From NCBI GenBank assembly GCA_938044775.1, contig CALIOE010000037.1, positions 19,641 to 83,640 of the forward strand: a stretch of DNA of 64,000 nt. The letters run 5' to 3'. The notes below the pieces were generated by a model. The model had not been told where the DNA came from. It did no database searches and was given only the letters and a program-made list of their open reading frames with translations. The position numbers were made by a program, and so were the translations under genes. The DNA comes from an uncultured Rhizobiaceae group bacterium (lineage in GTDB: Bacteria; Pseudomonadota; Alphaproteobacteria; Rhizobiales; Rhizobiaceae). This document shows, piece by piece, positions 1 through 9,661 of this stretch; position 1 is the stretch's first letter; each line of letters opens with the position of its first letter.

Positions 1-992
1 TGGCATGGGCACTGGCACCGTTCGGTGCTGTTTACGGCCGGATTACCGCTCGCAGGATGAAGGCTGAGAGCAAATTTGTGCCCGACCTGCCAGTGTTCTG
101 CATCGGCAACCTCATCGTTGGTGGCGCGGGCAAGACGCCTACAGCAATTGCAGTTTCGCAGATTGCCCGATCGGCCGGTCTGAATCCGGGTTTTCTGAGC
201 CGAGGCTACGGCGGCAGCATACACGGTGCCGCACGTGTTGATCCTGAAAAGCACAACGCCCGCGATGTGGGCGACGAAGCCCTTTTGCTGTGTCGGCACG
301 CGCCGGTTGTCGTATCCGCTGACCGGGTGGTTGGAGCGAAGCTCTTGCAGGAGGCCGACATTGACCTGATCATTATGGATGACGGGTTCCAGAATCCAGG
401 CCTTCGGAAGGATTATTCGCTGGTCGTCATCGATACACGTCGCGGCGTAGGCAATGGGTTCTGCATGCCGGCGGGGCCGGTGCGAGCCGATTTACGCACT
501 CAGATGTCAGCGGCCTCTGCGATCCTGCTGATCGGTCAGGAACAGGGTTCAGCCAGAATTGTACGCATGGCCGCTAAAATGGCAAAACCGATCCTGACCG
601 CACGCACCGCAGTGTCAAATCCCAAAAGATGGCAGGACATTAAGGTCCTCGCCTATGCGGGTATTGCCGATCCGGAGAAGTTTTATGCCAGTCTTGAATC
701 GGTGGGCGCCGAGCCTGTTGTCCGTCGGAGCTTTCCGGATCATCACCCGTTATCCGACGATGAATGCGCCGAACTGTTGGGCAGCGCAAAGAGCGAAGGC
801 TTGACACTTGTAACGACAGAAAAAGATGCGGCCCGCCTCAAAGGCACTGGTGCGCGACAGGACGAATTGCTGGCAGCCTCGAGGCTGCTGAAAGTGAAGT
901 TGGTGTTCGAAAATCCAAAAATGGTAGAGATGACGCTGCGTGATACTGTGCGTCTGGCGCGTGAATATCGGCTATCAAGCGCTACCCGCTGA
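1..992 (+). CDS. lpxK: Tetraacyldisaccharide 4'-kinase LpxK (5'-truncated by window edge)
   Basis: LpxK phosphorylates the 4' position of the lipid A disaccharide at the inner face of the inner membrane. The frame is open from base 3 and encodes AWALAPFGAVYGRITARR before the first ATG at 57. That stretch matches the N-terminal membrane-associated segment of LpxK, so the gene begins upstream of the window and the ATG at 57 is internal. 329 residues are visible, against about 340 for the family, so only about 10-20 residues are missing. The P-loop VGGAGKT, the RGYGG motif, DDGFQN and TTEKDAARL are all visible. It ends 4 bp from the convergent DUF2093 gene. Confidence 0.95.
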   Translation, partial: AWALAPFGAVYGRITARRMKAESKFVPDLPVFCIGNLIVGGAGKTPTAIAVSQIARSAGLNPGFLSRGYGGSIHGAARVDPEKHNARDVGDEALLLCRHAPVVVSADRVVGAKLLQEADIDLIIMDDGFQNPGLRKDYSLVVIDTRRGVGNGFCMPAGPVRADLRTQMSAASAILLIGQEQGSARIVRMAAKMAKPILTARTAVSNPKRWQDIKVLAYAGIADPEKFYASLESVGAEPVVRRSFPDHHPLSDDECAELLGSAKSEGLTLVTTEKDAARLKGTGARQDELLAASRLLKVKLVFENPKMVEMTLRDTVRLAREYRLSSATR

Positions 993-996
993 ACCT

Positions 997-1221
997 TTAT
1001 CCAGCAGTAACGCTTGCGCGCTGTTCGGCTTCCAGTGAGGCCGCGGCGTCGGTGTAGGCTTCCTGGCGTTTCCAACTCCAGTAGCGAAGTTCATCAAGCG
1101 GGATATTCTTTCCCGTAACCGAACACACCACATGAGTCCCCGGAACAAGGACCTGGAAATCCGATTCAAGATACTTCACCTTGGCGAGGCTTGAATTGCC
1201 CGCATTGATCCGGTTCAGCAT
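997..1221 (-). CDS. DUF2093 family small protein
   Basis: A 74-residue protein of the alphaproteobacterial DUF2093 family, function unknown. Recognisable segments are VKYLESDFQVLVPGTHVVC followed by AVTG-like SVTGKNIPLDELRYWS. A strong ribosome site (AAGGAGGA, about 6 bases upstream) precedes the ATG at 1221, which decides this start over an in-frame ATG 21 bases further upstream. It lies 56 bp downstream of mutL on the same strand and is probably co-transcribed with it. The lpxK-DUF2093-mutL neighbourhood is common in Rhizobiales (recalled, not searched). Confidence 0.85.
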   Translation of the reverse strand: MLNRINAGNSSLAKVKYLESDFQVLVPGTHVVCSVTGKNIPLDELRYWSWKRQEAYTDAAASLEAEQRASVTAG

Positions 1222-1277
1222 GTCGTTCCTCCTTGAGGACATTTTAGCACAAAGATGGCGCTGTGGCTCAAGTCTTT

Positions 1278-3131
1278 CTAGCGGCGACCGAAGAGCCGTT
1301 CAATATCTGCCAGTTTGAGTTCGATATAGGTCGGTCTGCCATGGTTGCATTGACCCGAATTTGGCGTGGCCTCCATATCGCGCAGGAGGTGGTTCATTTC
1401 CGCGGGCAGGAGCCGGCGGCCAGATCGTACAGATCCATGGCAGGCCATGGTGGCGGCCACATGGTCAATTTTTTCACCAACAAGCGATGCTGATCCCCAC
1501 TCGGATATTTCATCGACCAGATCACGCAGCAGAGCCTTGCTGTCCACCTCGCCCAACAGGGCGGGCGTCTCGCGGACAGCAACCGCTCCGGGACCGAAAG
1601 CTTCGATCGTGAGGCCAAACTGCTTCAGCGTGTCTGTGTGATCGAGCAGACGGTTGGCGTCTTCTTCCGGCATATCGACAATGTCGGGGATCAGCAGCAT
1701 CTGTCCGGCAACGCCATCCGCCGCGATTTGGGCTTTCATGCGCTCGTAGACCAGTCGTTCATGAGCGGCGTGCTGGTCAACAATGACAAGACCGTCATCG
1801 GTCTGTGCAACGATGTAGTTCTTGTGCAATTGGGCCCGCGCAGCGCCAAGCGGCAGTGCCTGGCCAACTTGTTCATCCTCAAGCGGCTCACGAATGTCGG
1901 CGGCTGGTGCGCTGGTGGCAGCGAAGGCGGCCTGCCCGTTCTCGGCAAAACCGGAGCCTGCTTCCTGTTCGACGGGGCGGTTAGGAGACGTTGTCCAGTC
2001 GTAGGCAGCGTTGCCAGTTGGGTGGTGCGTCCCGGTCGCATCAAATTTGAAGTTGGAACTCGAGGCCGTGGGCGGGCCGTCCGAACGGCCTGGCCTGAAT
2101 GCGTCCAGCATGCTGCCGGCGCCCTCCGTAGAAGCCCGATGTCCCGCGCCCGAGATCGCCTGCCGCAAGGCTCCGACAATTAGCCCGCGCACAAGTCCGG
2201 CATCTCGAAACCGGACTTCGGCCTTTGCGGGATGTACGTTAACATCCACAAGTTTTGGATTGATACCAATGAACAAGGCGACCACCGGGTGACGGTAGCG
2301 TGACAGAAAGTCAGCATAAGCGCCCCGTATGGCACCCGTCAGTTGTCTGTCTCGCACGGGGCGACCATTCACGTAGACAAACTGCTGTAGTTGATTGCCG
2401 CGATTGTATGTCGGCAGGGCAGCATAGCCCGCCAACGTCACACCTTCGCGCTCAGCTTCAATCGCCAAAGCGTTGTCGCAGAACTCCTTACCGAGAACCT
2501 GCTCCAGTCGTCTCAGAAGGGCCGTGTCCCCTGATACGCTGGGATACTCACCTGCCTGCCGATCACTTCCGGACACCGAGAACCGGATTTCGGGGTGAGC
2601 GAGGATGGTGCGCTTGACCACATCGGTTACCGCATTTGCTTCAGCGCGGTCTGTTTTGAGAAACTTCAACCGTGCCGGCGTGGCGTAGAAAAGGTCTGCG
2701 ACTTCCACAACCGTACCCTGATTTAACGCCGCGGGCTTCAGAGGACTCACTACTCCACCCTCCACGCGGATTTCCCAACCGCTGGCAGATCCGGCTGTGC
2801 GGCTGCGGATGCACAACCTTGAGATGGACCCGATTGAGGGAAGCGCTTCTCCGCGAAAACCCAGCGATTGAATGTTCAGCAAATCATCTGTCAGCTTCGA
2901 AGTGCAGTGCCGTTCAACTGCGAGCTCCAGGTCAGCAGCATCCATGCCCTGGCCATTGTCGGTTATCCGGATGAGGTTTTTCCCACCGCCCGCTGTTACA
3001 ATCTCGATACGCGTAGCGCCTGCGTCTACCGCGTTGTCCAGCAGTTCCCGCACAACACTGGCCGGCCGCTCGATGACCTCACCGGCGGCGATCTGATTGA
3101 CCATGTTCTCGCTGAGGCGTCTAACCGGCAT
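1278..3131 (-). CDS. mutL: DNA mismatch repair protein MutL
   Basis: MutL couples MutS mismatch recognition to strand incision. The 617-residue protein starts MPVRRL, the usual MutL start; an in-frame GTG 42 bases upstream would add an unrelated tail. The N-terminal GHKL ATPase motifs are present: [27 protein letters not shown] (E29, N33 and D36 kept, with D at 32 where E is usual), DNGQG near 58, and GFRGEAL. The C-terminal domain carries the endonuclease motif DQHA-x2-E-x4-E near residues 452-463, plus ACHGSVR near 563 and CNHGRP near 595. This is therefore an incising MutL of the kind found in bacteria lacking MutH. The middle third is a Pro/Ser/Gly-rich linker. Confidence 0.96.
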   Translation of the reverse strand: MPVRRLSENMVNQIAAGEVIERPASVVRELLDNAVDAGATRIEIVTAGGGKNLIRITDNGQGMDAADLELAVERHCTSKLTDDLLNIQSLGFRGEALPSIGSISRLCIRSRTAGSASGWEIRVEGGVVSPLKPAALNQGTVVEVADLFYATPARLKFLKTDRAEANAVTDVVKRTILAHPEIRFSVSGSDRQAGEYPSVSGDTALLRRLEQVLGKEFCDNALAIEAEREGVTLAGYAALPTYNRGNQLQQFVYVNGRPVRDRQLTGAIRGAYADFLSRYRHPVVALFIGINPKLVDVNVHPAKAEVRFRDAGLVRGLIVGALRQAISGAGHRASTEGAGSMLDAFRPGRSDGPPTASSSNFKFDATGTHHPTGNAAYDWTTSPNRPVEQEAGSGFAENGQAAFAATSAPAADIREPLEDEQVGQALPLGAARAQLHKNYIVAQTDDGLVIVDQHAAHERLVYERMKAQIAADGVAGQMLLIPDIVDMPEEDANRLLDHTDTLKQFGLTIEAFGPGAVAVRETPALLGEVDSKALLRDLVDEISEWGSASLVGEKIDHVAATMACHGSVRSGRRLLPAEMNHLLRDMEATPNSGQCNHGRPTYIELKLADIERLFGRR

Positions 3132-3220
3132 GGTTGGAGGATTACTGGAATCAGGGGTTGATCGGATGCACACAATGCCCTGAAAATACGGCTCAATAAA
3201 GCAAAGCCGGGGCGTAAGTT

Positions 3221-4279
3221 GTGTATCAGAATAGTGCGAAGGTGGAGGATGTTTCGTTCATCGGCCACGGCCTCTCCCGTCCCGAATGTGCCGTTGGCCA
3301 CACCAGTGGCCTGGTATTCACACCCGATTGGACTGGAGACGGAGGGATCAGCGCGATCTTTCCAGACGGAGCAGTACGTCGACATTTGGCGACCAATTGG
3401 TCAACGGTGGCACGTGCAGCCGGGCTTGATGAACCGCTCAGGCCAAATGGTATTTGTCTTCTGCCCGGTGGTGGGTTCCTGCTGGCACACCTTGGCGCAG
3501 AGCGCGGCGGTGTTTTCCATCTTGAGCCCAATGGTACCGTCTCGCCATTTCTTCTTGAAGTCGATGGCCATCCGCTGCCGCCGAGCAACTTCGTCACCCG
3601 GGACGAAGCCGGTCGGACCTGGATAACTGTTTCCACCCGGAAGACACCGCGCGCCGCAGCCTACCGCTCGGATGTAGCGGATGGTTTCATCGTGTTGATC
3701 GACAACGATGGTGCCCGGATCGTGGCGGATAATCTTGGTTACACCAACGAGTGCATGATGCACCCCGACGGCAAAAGGCTGTTTGTGAACGAGACGTTTT
3801 CCCGGCGGCTGACTTCGTTCACAGTCGCAAGTGACGGTAGCTTGAGCGACCGCACATTGGTAGCGCAGTTCGAAGCCGGCACCTATCCTGACGGTCTTGC
3901 GTTCGATGAGCACGGAGATGCCTGGATCACTTCTATCGTCTCCAATCGAGTTTTAAAGGTCGGCAAGGGCGGACAGGTCAGCACGTTTCTCGAAGATGTA
4001 GACCCCGGCCACCTGGAATGGGTTGAGAAGGCCTGGTGTGATCACACCATGGGCCGGCCTCATCTGGACAAGGCTGCGGGCAGGCGCCTGCGCAATATCT
4101 CCAATCTTGCCTTTTGTGGTCCATCACTGAACCGGGCAGTGCTCGGCTGTCTGCTGGGACAAGAATTGGCCGTCATAGATATGCCCGTACGCGGTTTTCC
4201 ACCTGGCCACTGGACATGCGACATTGCGCCTTTATTAAAGGCGTTGAAAATCAAGCCTCTCGCCGGATCCTCTGTATGA
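3221..4279 (+). CDS. SMP-30/gluconolactonase-like beta-propeller protein
   Basis: The 352-residue protein resembles the SMP-30/gluconolactonase/LRE family of six-bladed propellers, which hydrolyse sugar lactones using a divalent metal. Typical blade sequences are visible: [30 protein letters not shown] (metal-site Asn region) and [16 protein letters not shown] (catalytic Asp region). There is no signal peptide, so it is probably cytoplasmic. The start is a GTG at 3221 without a clear ribosome site; a GTG at 3242 is an alternative. Its stop overlaps the next start (ATGA), so the two are translationally coupled. The neighbouring dehydrogenases suggest it opens a lactone within a sugar-acid pathway. 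The substrate is unknown. Confidence 0.75.
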   Translation: MYQNSAKVEDVSFIGHGLSRPECAVGHTSGLVFTPDWTGDGGISAIFPDGAVRRHLATNWSTVARAAGLDEPLRPNGICLLPGGGFLLAHLGAERGGVFHLEPNGTVSPFLLEVDGHPLPPSNFVTRDEAGRTWITVSTRKTPRAAAYRSDVADGFIVLIDNDGARIVADNLGYTNECMMHPDGKRLFVNETFSRRLTSFTVASDGSLSDRTLVAQFEAGTYPDGLAFDEHGDAWITSIVSNRVLKVGKGGQVSTFLEDVDPGHLEWVEKAWCDHTMGRPHLDKAAGRRLRNISNLAFCGPSLNRAVLGCLLGQELAVIDMPVRGFPPGHWTCDIAPLLKALKIKPLAGSSV

Positions 4280-5391
4280 AAAACAAACCAATGTCGATCG
4301 CCATTTTGCCGGGAGACGGCATTGGCGAGGAAATCACCAAGCCCTGTGTAAAGCTTCTTCAACAGGCTCTGGCAAAGGTTGGAGAAGCACCGTTGATTGA
4401 GCGTTGGCTGGAAGCCGGGGCCGGCGCCTATACAAAGCTTGGCGAAGCCCTGCCGCAAACGACGATCGATGGCTGTCGTTCTGCTGATGCAATACTTCTC
4501 GCGGCCATGGGTGACCCTTCTGTTCGCTATCCCGATGGCACGGAGATCATTCCCCAGATCGACCTGCGGTTCGAGCTGGAACTCTATGCAGGCGTGCGAC
4601 CAGTTCGCTCTGTCAAAGGCGTCAAGGGACCGCTCGCCGACCCGCGCGGCGACAAACTCGATTTTGTACTGGTGCGAGAATCCACAGAAGGATTGTTTGC
4701 CTCTGTAGGCAAGGGCACCCGCGACGAGCTTCAGGCAACTGACACGCAGGTCATTACCCGCAAAGGGACGGCACGGGTCAGTGATTTTGCCTTTCGCTTA
4801 GCACAACAGCGCAAGGAAAAAGGCCACCCCGGCGAGCTGACCTGCGTGGACAAGGCTAATGTTTTCAAGTCGATGGCGTTCTTCCGAGATGTTTTTGATG
4901 AAGCGGCAGCAGCCTATCCCGACATAACCCGTCGTTACGGATACGTGGATGCAGTTGCCCTTGAGATGGTGCGTCGTCCGTGGATCTATGATGTCATGGT
5001 CACAGAAAACATGTTTGGCGACATTCTTTCCGACCTTGCTGCAGGATTGATCGGAGGTCTTGGAATGGCTCCCTCCGCTGACATTGGCGATGATCATGCA
5101 GTATTCCAGCCTTGCCATGGTTCTGCTCCGGATATTGCGGGCTCAGGCAAAGCAAATCCGACCGCCATGTTTCTTTCCGGTGCGATGATGTTTGAATGGT
5201 TGGCCGGAGAGAAAAATAACCCAGCTGCCGGTAAGGCGGGACGCATGATTGTCGCAGCCGTCGACGACGCTTATGCCGACGGATCACTGGTTTCGACCGA
5301 ACGCGGCGGCAATGCGGGTGTTGTAGAAATATCTGACGCCGTCGGCGCCGCGCTGGATGCGCTCGAACCGGCTGACAGGCGGATTTCCTGA
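4276..5391 (+). CDS. Isocitrate/isopropylmalate dehydrogenase family protein
   Basis: A 371-residue beta-decarboxylating dehydrogenase. The N-terminus [11 protein letters not shown] is the family nucleotide/substrate fold start. The substrate-loop segment reads [14 protein letters not shown], nearer to homoisocitrate/tartrate-type members than to LeuB. The metal-binding segment is [17 protein letters not shown], and the NAD-binding loop is [17 protein letters not shown]. The start at 4276 overlaps the previous stop by four bases; upstream in-frame codons would run back into the SMP-30-like gene. It is not in a leu or TCA operon. With lactonase and Gfo/Idh neighbours, the likely substrate is a hydroxylated C4-C6 acid such as tartrate or a related malate. 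Confidence 0.8.
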   Translation: MKNKPMSIAILPGDGIGEEITKPCVKLLQQALAKVGEAPLIERWLEAGAGAYTKLGEALPQTTIDGCRSADAILLAAMGDPSVRYPDGTEIIPQIDLRFELELYAGVRPVRSVKGVKGPLADPRGDKLDFVLVRESTEGLFASVGKGTRDELQATDTQVITRKGTARVSDFAFRLAQQRKEKGHPGELTCVDKANVFKSMAFFRDVFDEAAAAYPDITRRYGYVDAVALEMVRRPWIYDVMVTENMFGDILSDLAAGLIGGLGMAPSADIGDDHAVFQPCHGSAPDIAGSGKANPTAMFLSGAMMFEWLAGEKNNPAAGKAGRMIVAAVDDAYADGSLVSTERGGNAGVVEISDAVGAALDALEPADRRIS

Positions 5392-5394
5392 CCG

Positions 5395-6435
5395 GTGAGT
5401 GACAAGCTCAGAGTCGCGGTCGCGGGAACGGGCTACTTCAGTCAGTTTCATTTTGATGCCTGGGCACGTTGCCCAGAGGTCGAGGTGGTTGGCGTCGCGG
5501 ACCTTGATATCGTTTCCGCGCGCTCCCGGGCGAGCTCGGCCGGGGCCAAAGCCTATTCCGACGTGGAAACAATGCTTGAAGTCACAAAACCTGATCTTCT
5601 GGATATCATCACGCCCTCGCACACCCATCCCAAGATGATTGAGCTCGGCGCGGCCGCAGGCGTCAATATGGTTTGTCAAAAACCATTCTGCGGCGATCTG
5701 AAGACGGCTCGACATTGTGTCTCGATCGCTGAAGAAGCCGGTGTGGACCTTATTGTGCATGAGAACTTTCGCTTCCAGCCTTGGTATCGAGAAGCCAGGA
5801 AGTTTCTGGATAACGGCGGATTGGGGGAACTCTACCAGATCACCATGCGCCTGCGCCCGGGTGACGGGCAGGGAGCGCAGGCCTATCTCGCCCGTCAACC
5901 TTACTTCCAGAAAATGGAGCGCTTCCTGGTTCATGAGACAGCTGTGCATCTGGTGGATGTGGCGCGTTACCTAATCGGACCGGTGGAGAGCGTCTGGGCC
6001 GACCTGCGACGCCACAACCCCGTTATTGCCGGCGAGGATGCGGGCATCGTCGTATTGTCCTTTGGGGGCAATGTACGAGGCATTATTGACGGCAACCGGA
6101 ACTCGGACCACGTGGCCGAGAACCGCCGGCGCACCATGGGTGAAATGGTGATAGAGGGCGAGAATGGCGTTCTGGAACTTGACGGCGACGGGGCACTGAC
6201 TTTTCGAGCTCAGGGAGAAAACACAAAGCAGCCAGTCGCTTTTGATTGGAGTGACCAGGGGTTTGGTGGCGACTGTGTATTCAATTTCACGCGTCACGTG
6301 GTTGCCCACTATTGTGACGGTGCGGTGCTGGAGAACCGCGCTGCCGATTATCTGGTGAATCTGAAAATTGAAGAGGCGGTCTACCAGTCAGCTCAAGATG
6401 GAGTAAAGCGGGAGTTGGGCGCTGATGGCAATTGA
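5395..6435 (+). CDS. Gfo/Idh/MocA family NAD(P)-dependent oxidoreductase
   Basis: A 346-residue sugar or sugar-acid dehydrogenase. The Rossmann motif near the N-terminus reads VAVAGTGYFSQFHFDAW. The usual EKP motif is QKPFCG here, keeping the Lys and Pro. The segment HETAVHLVDVARYLIG supplies the catalytic Asp/His region. It starts with GTG three bases after the preceding stop, so it is the third gene of the 3221-6435 operon. The C-terminal beta-sheet domain is complete. The substrate is unknown; the operon suggests a sugar acid or lactone precursor. Confidence 0.8.
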   Translation: MSDKLRVAVAGTGYFSQFHFDAWARCPEVEVVGVADLDIVSARSRASSAGAKAYSDVETMLEVTKPDLLDIITPSHTHPKMIELGAAAGVNMVCQKPFCGDLKTARHCVSIAEEAGVDLIVHENFRFQPWYREARKFLDNGGLGELYQITMRLRPGDGQGAQAYLARQPYFQKMERFLVHETAVHLVDVARYLIGPVESVWADLRRHNPVIAGEDAGIVVLSFGGNVRGIIDGNRNSDHVAENRRRTMGEMVIEGENGVLELDGDGALTFRAQGENTKQPVAFDWSDQGFGGDCVFNFTRHVVAHYCDGAVLENRAADYLVNLKIEEAVYQSAQDGVKRELGADGN

Positions 6436-6507
6436 TCGACTGGCGAGAGCAAGTGGCAAGTCCTTTCTGCAACCGTCGCCGTGCGGCGGGTGTCCAAATA
6501 GGCTCGC

Positions 6508-7374
6508 TTATTGCATCTGACGCTCACGCCACATCATGTAGATGCCGGATACCACGATCAGCAATGCGCCGCACAGGGTAGCGACTTCCGGACGTTCGTC
6601 GAAGATAACCACGCCGAAAATCAGCAAGAAAATCAGCCTGGTATAGCGAAAGGGTGAGACAATTGAGACTTCGGCCATTCGGATTGAGGCGATTAGCAGC
6701 ATATATCCCATCGAACCGAGCCCAACCATGCATACAACAAGCACCCAGTTTGCATTTTCTGGAAGAAAACCATCACCGCTGAAAACGACCCAGCCGATTG
6801 CGAAGGGAAGGGCGGCAGCCATTGTGAATGTAGCCAGGCTGGTGGATGCCATATCGGGAGGCGTCATTCGGGTCACCAGATCGCGGACAGACAGACCCAC
6901 CATCGACATGACGGCCCAGAGCACTGATGCATCAAATTGATTCCCGGCTGGGCGAATGATCAGCAGAACTCCCAGGAATCCGATCAGGATGGCTGTCCAG
7001 CGTCGCCAGCTGACTTTCTCCCCCAGAAACAGAACCGCGCCCATGGCAACCAGCAGAGGGCTCGCCTGAAGAATGGCGCCAACCGTCGAAAGTGGAACCA
7101 ATGCCAGCGCCAGAACCATTCCGACCATGCCGACGACTTCGGCCAGATAGCGCATCAGAAGAACCGGAGCAAAGACCCGGGAATCGATAAGGCTATGCCC
7201 TTGCACTTTCGCGATGAGAGCAAAGGCGATCAGGCCGCCGGCCATCAATAGAAACATGACCTGCGCGGGTGAAATGATCCCGGCTGCGGTTTTTATCAGG
7301 CTGTCGGCAATGGCAAAGGCTCCCATTGCGAGGACCATGAGGGTTATCCCTTGCGCATTGTTTTGTTTGATCAC
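6508..7374 (-). CDS. EamA/DMT superfamily transporter
   Basis: A 288-residue integral membrane protein with about ten hydrophobic segments arranged as two EamA repeats. The first repeat begins GITLMVLAMGAFAIADSLIK, and the second begins near SVLWAVMSMVGLSVRDLVTR. Paired segments such as VPLSTVGAILQASPLLVAMGAVLFLGEKV and the C-terminal FGVVIFDERPE are typical of drug/metabolite exporters. The start used is a GTG at 7374; an internal ATG 36 bases in is possible. It converges on the preceding dehydrogenase operon, with 72 bp between. The substrate cannot be read from the sequence. Confidence 0.85.
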   Translation of the reverse strand: MIKQNNAQGITLMVLAMGAFAIADSLIKTAAGIISPAQVMFLLMAGGLIAFALIAKVQGHSLIDSRVFAPVLLMRYLAEVVGMVGMVLALALVPLSTVGAILQASPLLVAMGAVLFLGEKVSWRRWTAILIGFLGVLLIIRPAGNQFDASVLWAVMSMVGLSVRDLVTRMTPPDMASTSLATFTMAAALPFAIGWVVFSGDGFLPENANWVLVVCMVGLGSMGYMLLIASIRMAEVSIVSPFRYTRLIFLLIFGVVIFDERPEVATLCGALLIVVSGIYMMWRERQMQ

Positions 7375-7660
7375 GCGGGTGCTGTGCTCCGGAACGGTTA
7401 AGCGAGAGGCTTAACTTGAAGAATGGAGCAGTGATAGAGGCGCGTTCAATTCAGCTGATCCCCCGAACCTTGCCATTCTGTGAGATACAGTTCCAGGCGA
7501 GCCTGTCCGAACCAAAAGCAACTGCAGCTCACCAGAGTCTGAACTCATACCCACAACCAATCATACACTCTGTTGGGGCGGCAGTTGTATGCAGCATCGT
7601 TGTGTTGCTAACCTGCGCGCTCTTACGGGTAATTCTGGGACGCCTTGCGTAAATCACTGA
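7375..7660. other. Intergenic region between exporter gene and sigma factor gene
   Basis: This divergent spacer should hold the promoters of the EamA gene (leftward) and the ECF sigma gene (rightward). I could not identify a convincing ECF-type autoregulated promoter. It contains a 78-codon open frame (7416-7652, TTG start) whose C-terminus is hydrophobic. That frame has no ribosome site or recognised similarity, so I do not call it a gene. Confidence 0.4.
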
Positions 7661-8212
7661 ATGTCGGATGAAAATCAAACGCTTGAGAGCCTGATGGCCC
7701 TGACTGCAGGCGGTGATCGCTCAGCCTTTCAAACGCTGTACGAACGCTGTTCTGCGAAACTATTTGGCATAATTCTGCGTATTCTCAAGAACAGACAAAA
7801 GTCAGAGGATGTTCTCCAGGATGTATTCCTCAAGATCTGGCAGAAGGCCGGGAGCTACGATCCAGGACAGGGGCGACCCATTACCTGGATGGCGACGATC
7901 GCCCGCAATCGTGCAATCGACATCATTCGCGCGACCCGCCCCGAAACTACCGTGGACGAGCCGGGTGATGAGGAAGAGATGTTCAGATTGGGCGCCCAGG
8001 ATGCTGAGTCTGTGGACGTGACCGAGCTGGAATCCCTGCGGTTCTGCCTCGGCGAAATGAAGGAAGACGATAGAAACTACGTGCTCCTTGCCTATTACGA
8101 GGGGTACTCGCGTGAGGAACTGGCCGAGAGGTTTGATGCACCAGTTGGAACCATCAAAACGCGACTGCGTCGCGGGTTGATTGCATTGCGAACCTGTCTT
8201 GAAGCGGCGTAA
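7661..8212 (+). CDS. ECF-type RNA polymerase sigma factor (SigK/RpoE-like)
   Basis: A 183-residue group 4 sigma factor with only regions 2 and 4. Region 2 includes SEDVLQDVFLKIWQKAGSYD and the -10-binding helix ITWMATIARNRAID. Region 4 includes the helix-turn-helix YSREELAERFDAPVGTIKTR followed by LRRGLIALRTCL. The next gene, 14 bp downstream, encodes an RskA-type anti-sigma factor, the normal partner of SigK-like ECF factors. The pair therefore forms a membrane-sensed transcription switch. The convergent msrB and DUF2177 genes hint at an oxidative or membrane stress role. That link is inference. Confidence 0.92.
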   Translation: MSDENQTLESLMALTAGGDRSAFQTLYERCSAKLFGIILRILKNRQKSEDVLQDVFLKIWQKAGSYDPGQGRPITWMATIARNRAIDIIRATRPETTVDEPGDEEEMFRLGAQDAESVDVTELESLRFCLGEMKEDDRNYVLLAYYEGYSREELAERFDAPVGTIKTRLRRGLIALRTCLEAA

Positions 8213-8226
8213 ACGGATGATGAAGA

Positions 8227-9009
8227 ATGAGCAGTGAAGAAAAACAGCTCGACGCCGCCGAATTTGTGATCGGCACGTTACCGTCGGGTGAAAAGGCAGC
8301 CTTTGAGGCGGATCTTGCAGTTGATGCAGATTTGCAGGCCGACGTCACGTATTGGGAAAGAACGCTTGGCACGCTGGGTTCAATCGTGTCTCCAGTCACG
8401 CCTTCCCCAGATGTTTGGGATCGCATAAAAAGCAGTCTCCCTGAACAGGGTGCAAATGTCGTATCCATCGAAACGGTTTTGCCGAGCGACGGGAACACCC
8501 GCAGCGCGACACCAGCAAATGACAACCAGCTGGCAGCCTTGAAGCGCAGCCGCGGACGCTGGCGCCTCGGTGCCATTGCAGCAACTGTGGCGGCCATCGG
8601 TTTTGGTGGGCTGATTGCAAATGAACGGGTTGGTTTCCTTCCCAGCGACGTGTTACCGGGCCAGCTTGCAGGCAAAGAATATATCGCCGTTGTTCAGGCC
8701 GATGCCGAGAATCCAGCCTTAATCGTCAAAGTAAACGGATTGACCGGCGGCGTGACAGTGCGTCAGGTAGGGGTCAAGAGGCCGGACGATAAAAGCCTGG
8801 AACTCTGGTACATACCCGTGGGAACAAACAACGTCGTTTCTGTTGGGCTGGTGGGCGAAGGCGAGATTGACCTCAAGGACCTGCCCACCAACAAAGGCGA
8901 TACACTGGCCATCTCTCTGGAACCGAAGGGCGGTTCCCCAACCGGCGTTGCCACCGGACCGGTGATCTATTCAGGAAAACTCATCGAAGATGTGGACGCG
9001 GCGGAGTAG
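8227..9009 (+). CDS. Anti-sigma factor, RskA family
   Basis: A 260-residue membrane-anchored anti-sigma factor. The N-terminal cytoplasmic zinc-less anti-sigma domain begins LDAAEFVIGTLPSGEKAAFE, the family signature. A single membrane helix lies near residues 112-131 (LGAIAATVAAIGFGGLIA). The periplasmic RskA C-terminal domain follows, with PDDKSLELWYIP and the terminal segment VATGPVIYSGKLI. Its position directly after the sigma gene implies that it sequesters that sigma factor at the membrane until a signal leads to proteolysis or redox release. It has no cysteine in the visible periplasmic domain, so a thiol switch there is unlikely. Confidence 0.88.
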   Translation: MSSEEKQLDAAEFVIGTLPSGEKAAFEADLAVDADLQADVTYWERTLGTLGSIVSPVTPSPDVWDRIKSSLPEQGANVVSIETVLPSDGNTRSATPANDNQLAALKRSRGRWRLGAIAATVAAIGFGGLIANERVGFLPSDVLPGQLAGKEYIAVVQADAENPALIVKVNGLTGGVTVRQVGVKRPDDKSLELWYIPVGTNNVVSVGLVGEGEIDLKDLPTNKGDTLAISLEPKGGSPTGVATGPVIYSGKLIEDVDAAE

Positions 9010-9016
9010 GGGCGGA

Positions 9017-9571
9017 TTACCCTGATTTTACGGGGCCGTCAGGTTTGAAAGTGAGCGCGAGCCCGTTGATGCAATGGCGGTTTCCAGTGGGAGCGGGACC
9101 ATCTTCGAAAATATGACCCTGGTGTCCTTCACAGCGTATGCAATGCACTTCCGTACGCGGTAGAAACAACCCAAAGTCGGTTTTCGTGCCCAAGGCCCCT
9201 TTGATGCCCTCATAGAAACTCGGCCAACCGGTTCGGCTGTCGAACTTGGTTTCCGACCGATAGAGTGGCAGATCGCATCCACCGCAGTGAAACGTTCCAA
9301 CTCGTTTTTCCTGGTCCAATGGGCTCGAAAATGGCGGTTCCGTCGCTTCCTTGCGCAATACGAGGTATGAATTTTCGGAAAGAATCTGACGCCATTCCTC
9401 ATCAGTCTTTACGATTTTCACGATTTTTTCCGGCATAAGCTTGGCACCGAAATCGGTCGCTGTGGCCAGCGGGTCATTCGCGGCTTCAGCGACCCGCATG
9501 CCGTGCATACTCGCTCCGGTAAGGCCAACCATAACGGCGGCGCCACCCAATAAGAAATTGCGACGCTGCAT
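9017..9571 (-). CDS. msrB: Peptide-methionine (R)-S-oxide reductase with twin-arginine leader
   Basis: MsrB reduces methionine-R-sulfoxide in proteins. The 184-residue protein keeps two structural zinc Cys pairs (CGGC at 96-99 and CIRC at 144-147) and the catalytic RHCIN (Cys167). Unlike cytoplasmic MsrB, it begins MQRRNFLLGGAAVMVGL, a twin-arginine-type leader ending near AEA (residues 28-30). This predicts an exported enzyme repairing envelope proteins. It converges on rskA with 7 bp between. Export through Tat is inferred; the second Arg-Asn-Phe-Leu context fits the RRxFL consensus. Confidence 0.93.
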   Translation of the reverse strand: MQRRNFLLGGAAVMVGLTGASMHGMRVAEAANDPLATATDFGAKLMPEKIVKIVKTDEEWRQILSENSYLVLRKEATEPPFSSPLDQEKRVGTFHCGGCDLPLYRSETKFDSRTGWPSFYEGIKGALGTKTDFGLFLPRTEVHCIRCEGHQGHIFEDGPAPTGNRHCINGLALTFKPDGPVKSG

Positions 9572-9661
9572 GAGCTTCTCCCTGCTTCAGCCATATCCTT
9601 GACCCTATATAATTGGGCCAGCTCGGATAGAAAATCATTCTTTCTCACATGATAGTGAGGT

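Noticed and set aside
7416..7652. 78-codon frame ending in a hydrophobic stretch just before the sigma gene
   Set aside because: TTG start without a ribosome site and no internal Met; the overlap with promoter space makes it unlikely.
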